Assembly (NCBI GenBank): GCA_958367245.1
Contig: CATXEA010000021.1
Span: 1 to 60,296, forward strand
DNA from: an uncultured Blautia sp.
Lineage (GTDB): Bacteria > Bacillota > Clostridia > Lachnospirales > Lachnospiraceae
Direction: 5' to 3'
DNA: 60,296 nucleotides
Shown here: positions 58,713-60,296 of the stretch, piece by piece
Numbering within the stretch: the first letter of the stretch is position 1
How the letters are laid out: each line of letters opens with the position of its first letter
Notes under the pieces: generated by a model
The model's database searches: none
Told to the model about the DNA's origin: nothing
Seen by the model: the letters and a program-made list of their open reading frames with translations, nothing else
Translations under genes and position numbers: made by a program

Positions 58713-60056
58713 ATGTCTTCAAAAGTTCAGGATATGACAAGCGGCTCTCCGGCAAGGCTTATTATGCTTTTTGCGATTCCGCTGATGCTGGGAAATATTT
58801 TTCAACAGCTTTACACTATGGTAGATACGATTGTTGTGGGGCAGATTGTAGGCGTACAGGCTCTTGCAGCGTTGGGAGCTGTTGAGTGGGTTATGTGGCT
58901 TGTGCTGGGAGTGGCGTCCGGTATGACGCAGGGATTTTCAATATTGATTGCGCAGTATTATGGTGCGCGTGAAATAAAAGACCTGAAAAAAGCGCTTGCG
59001 CACAGCTATATTCTCACGGCAATCCTTGCTGCGGCAGTGCTTGTTGTCAGTCAGGCAGGAGCGTATGGACTTCTCAGATTTTTAAATACGCCGGAGAATA
59101 TCATCGGTATGTCTATGAGTTATCTCAGAGTGGTATTCTGCGGAATTCCCATGATTGCGGCATACAATATCTTTGCCTCTGCCCTGCGGGCAATGGGAAA
59201 CAGCAAAACGCCCCTGACAGCAATGATTCTGGCTGCCATAATAAATGTGGTTCTTGATATTTTATTTGTGGCGCAGTTTCATATGGGAGTGGCAGGAGCT
59301 GCTGCGGCAACTGTGATCGCGCAGAGTTTTTCTGCAGTATACTGTTTCCTTGTCCTGCGGAAAATCAATATTGTTAAACTGGAAAAAAGTCATTTTTCAA
59401 AAGATGTTATTTTGGACAAAAAGCTTTTAAAGCTTGGAACTCCTATTGTATTTCAGAATGTGATTATTGCAGTTGGAGGGCTTGTGGTACAGTATGTGGT
59501 AAACGGTTATGGTTTTCTCTTTGTAGCCGGATTTACAGCGACAAACAAACTGTACGGGCTGCTGGAAATGGCAGCTATCTCCTACGGATATGCCATTGTT
59601 ACCTATGTAGGACAGAACCTTGGGGCAAAACGTCCGGACAGAATCAAAAAGGGAGTGCGCGCAAGTGCAGTGATTGCTGCAATAACTTCTGCTGTCATCT
59701 CTGTTGTGATGATTTTATGGGGGAAAACAATACTGTCCCTCTTTATTTCCGGAGACCCGAAACAGACACAGCAGGTACTGGAAATAGCGTATCGTTATCT
59801 TTTTATTATGGCGTGTTTTTTGTGGATTTTATATTTTCTCTATGTATATCGTTCAGCATTGCAGGGACTTGGAGATACTGTGATACCTATGATGAGCGGT
59901 GTTGCAGAATTTGTGATGCGCGTGGGAGTTGCGCTTCTTCTGCCGCTGGCTATGGGAGAAAATGGAATTTTTTATGCGGAGATTACTGCCTGGACAGGGG
60001 CTGCCGTACTTCTGGCTGTGAATTATTACAGGCGTGTAAAAACACTTTTTACATAA
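58713..60056 (+). CDS. MATE-family efflux transporter (second)
   Basis: The 447-residue protein has twelve helices and the MATE signatures PLMLGNIFQQLYTMVDTIVVG and PIVFQNVIIAVGGLVVQY in the two lobes. It is of the NorM/DinF-like group and only distantly similar to the MATE protein at 54772. It would export cationic drugs or metabolites. GGAAAGG precedes the ATG. It follows glgB at 31 bases and may share its transcript, though the functions look unrelated. A terminator follows at 60123. Confidence 0.92.
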   Translation: MSSKVQDMTSGSPARLIMLFAIPLMLGNIFQQLYTMVDTIVVGQIVGVQALAALGAVEWVMWLVLGVASGMTQGFSILIAQYYGAREIKDLKKALAHSYILTAILAAAVLVVSQAGAYGLLRFLNTPENIIGMSMSYLRVVFCGIPMIAAYNIFASALRAMGNSKTPLTAMILAAIINVVLDILFVAQFHMGVAGAAAATVIAQSFSAVYCFLVLRKINIVKLEKSHFSKDVILDKKLLKLGTPIVFQNVIIAVGGLVVQYVVNGYGFLFVAGFTATNKLYGLLEMAAISYGYAIVTYVGQNLGAKRPDRIKKGVRASAVIAAITSAVISVVMILWGKTILSLFISGDPKQTQQVLEIAYRYLFIMACFLWILYFLYVYRSALQGLGDTVIPMMSGVAEFVMRVGVALLLPLAMGENGIFYAEITAWTGAAVLLAVNYYRRVKTLFT

Positions 60057-60122
60057 GGGTGTTACTGGTGAAATCCAGTTTTCATGTTGACAATTTATTC
60101 AGATCATTGATTCTCAGAATGC

Positions 60123-60161
60123 AATAAGAATCCACCCGTTATGCGGGAGGGTTCTTATTTT
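60123..60161 (+). terminator. Terminator after the second MATE gene
   Basis: A 13-position stem (AAGAATCCACCCG with CGGGAGGGTTCTT; one A-A mismatch, one wobble) extended by AAT/ATT is followed by TTTT. Confidence 0.8.
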
Positions 60162-60164
60162 AAC

Positions 60165-60210
60165 ATAAAAAAATACTATAGAATCCATTGTAATAGATTC
60201 ATATAGTATT
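60165..60210 (-). terminator. Minus-strand terminator of a gene beyond the right edge
   Basis: AATACTATA-GAATC (60172-60185) and GATTC-a-TATAGTATT (60196-60210) pair along 14 positions with one bulged A. On the minus strand it is followed by seven T residues. It implies a minus-strand gene ending between 60211 and the right edge or further right. No coding sequence could be recognised in 60211-60296. Confidence 0.7.
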
Positions 60211-60296
60211 TCTTTGATTACTCCTGTGATTACCCTCGAAGTTGAAAACGCGCAAAAGCCTTTATTTTCAAGGGTTTCGAGCAGGGGATGAGAGAA

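Noticed and set aside
60114..60296. A 60-codon minus-strand frame open to the right edge
   Set aside because: It runs through two terminator hairpins and its length is not surprising by chance; no family features were recognised.

Overview
The window looks like a chromosome segment from a gut anaerobe of the Lachnospiraceae (Clostridia), perhaps close to Blautia. The grounds are the clostridial 23S rRNA tail at the left edge, purine-rich AAGGAGG ribosome binding sites, clear TTGNNN-17-TATAAT promoters, many U-tailed hairpin terminators, an oxygen-independent sulfatase-maturating enzyme, and a broad plant-glycan and host-glycan repertoire. No CRISPR array, tRNA, prophage or complete insertion sequence was seen. 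The genus is inference.

Left part (1-15.8 kb): the 3' end of a 23S rRNA gene with no 5S after it; a peroxide-defence pair (bcp, yaaA); a PfkB sugar kinase divergent from a sulfatase-maturase/sulfatase pair; a CofE-like protein; a secreted GH85 endoglycosidase lipoprotein; a LysR regulator divergent from aspartate ammonia-lyase and malic enzyme; a remnant of an Rpn/PD-(D/E)XK transposase; and a PF06541 membrane protein.

Centre (16-41.6 kb): a large arabinan/arabinoside locus. It encodes cytoplasmic GH51, GH127 and GH43 enzymes, an ArsR-type regulator with an unusual beta-rich C-terminal domain, the araABD operon with a divergent AraC regulator, and a secreted endo-arabinanase heading a long putative operon. 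That operon carries two substrate-binding proteins, two permease pairs, an NHL-TPR-Yip1 membrane protein and a DUF5696 protein, but no ATPase. The inferred flow is: arabinan is cut outside, oligosaccharides are imported, GH51/GH127/GH43 release L-arabinose inside, and AraA, AraB and AraD convert it to D-xylulose-5-phosphate. The first substrate-binding gene is interrupted by an in-frame TAG. This unusual transport cluster is the best candidate for an undescribed system.

Right part (41.7-60.3 kb): an ASST-like anchored protein; an ECF S component; a BceAB-like ABC exporter divergent from a LytTR/GHKL two-component system; an AraC regulator divergent from a GPH symporter, GH5 and GH43 xylosidase operon; a MATE pump; a TetR repressor with a perfect palindromic operator candidate; a glycogen branching enzyme; and a second MATE pump. 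The right edge ends in two back-to-back terminators, which implies a minus-strand gene just beyond the window.
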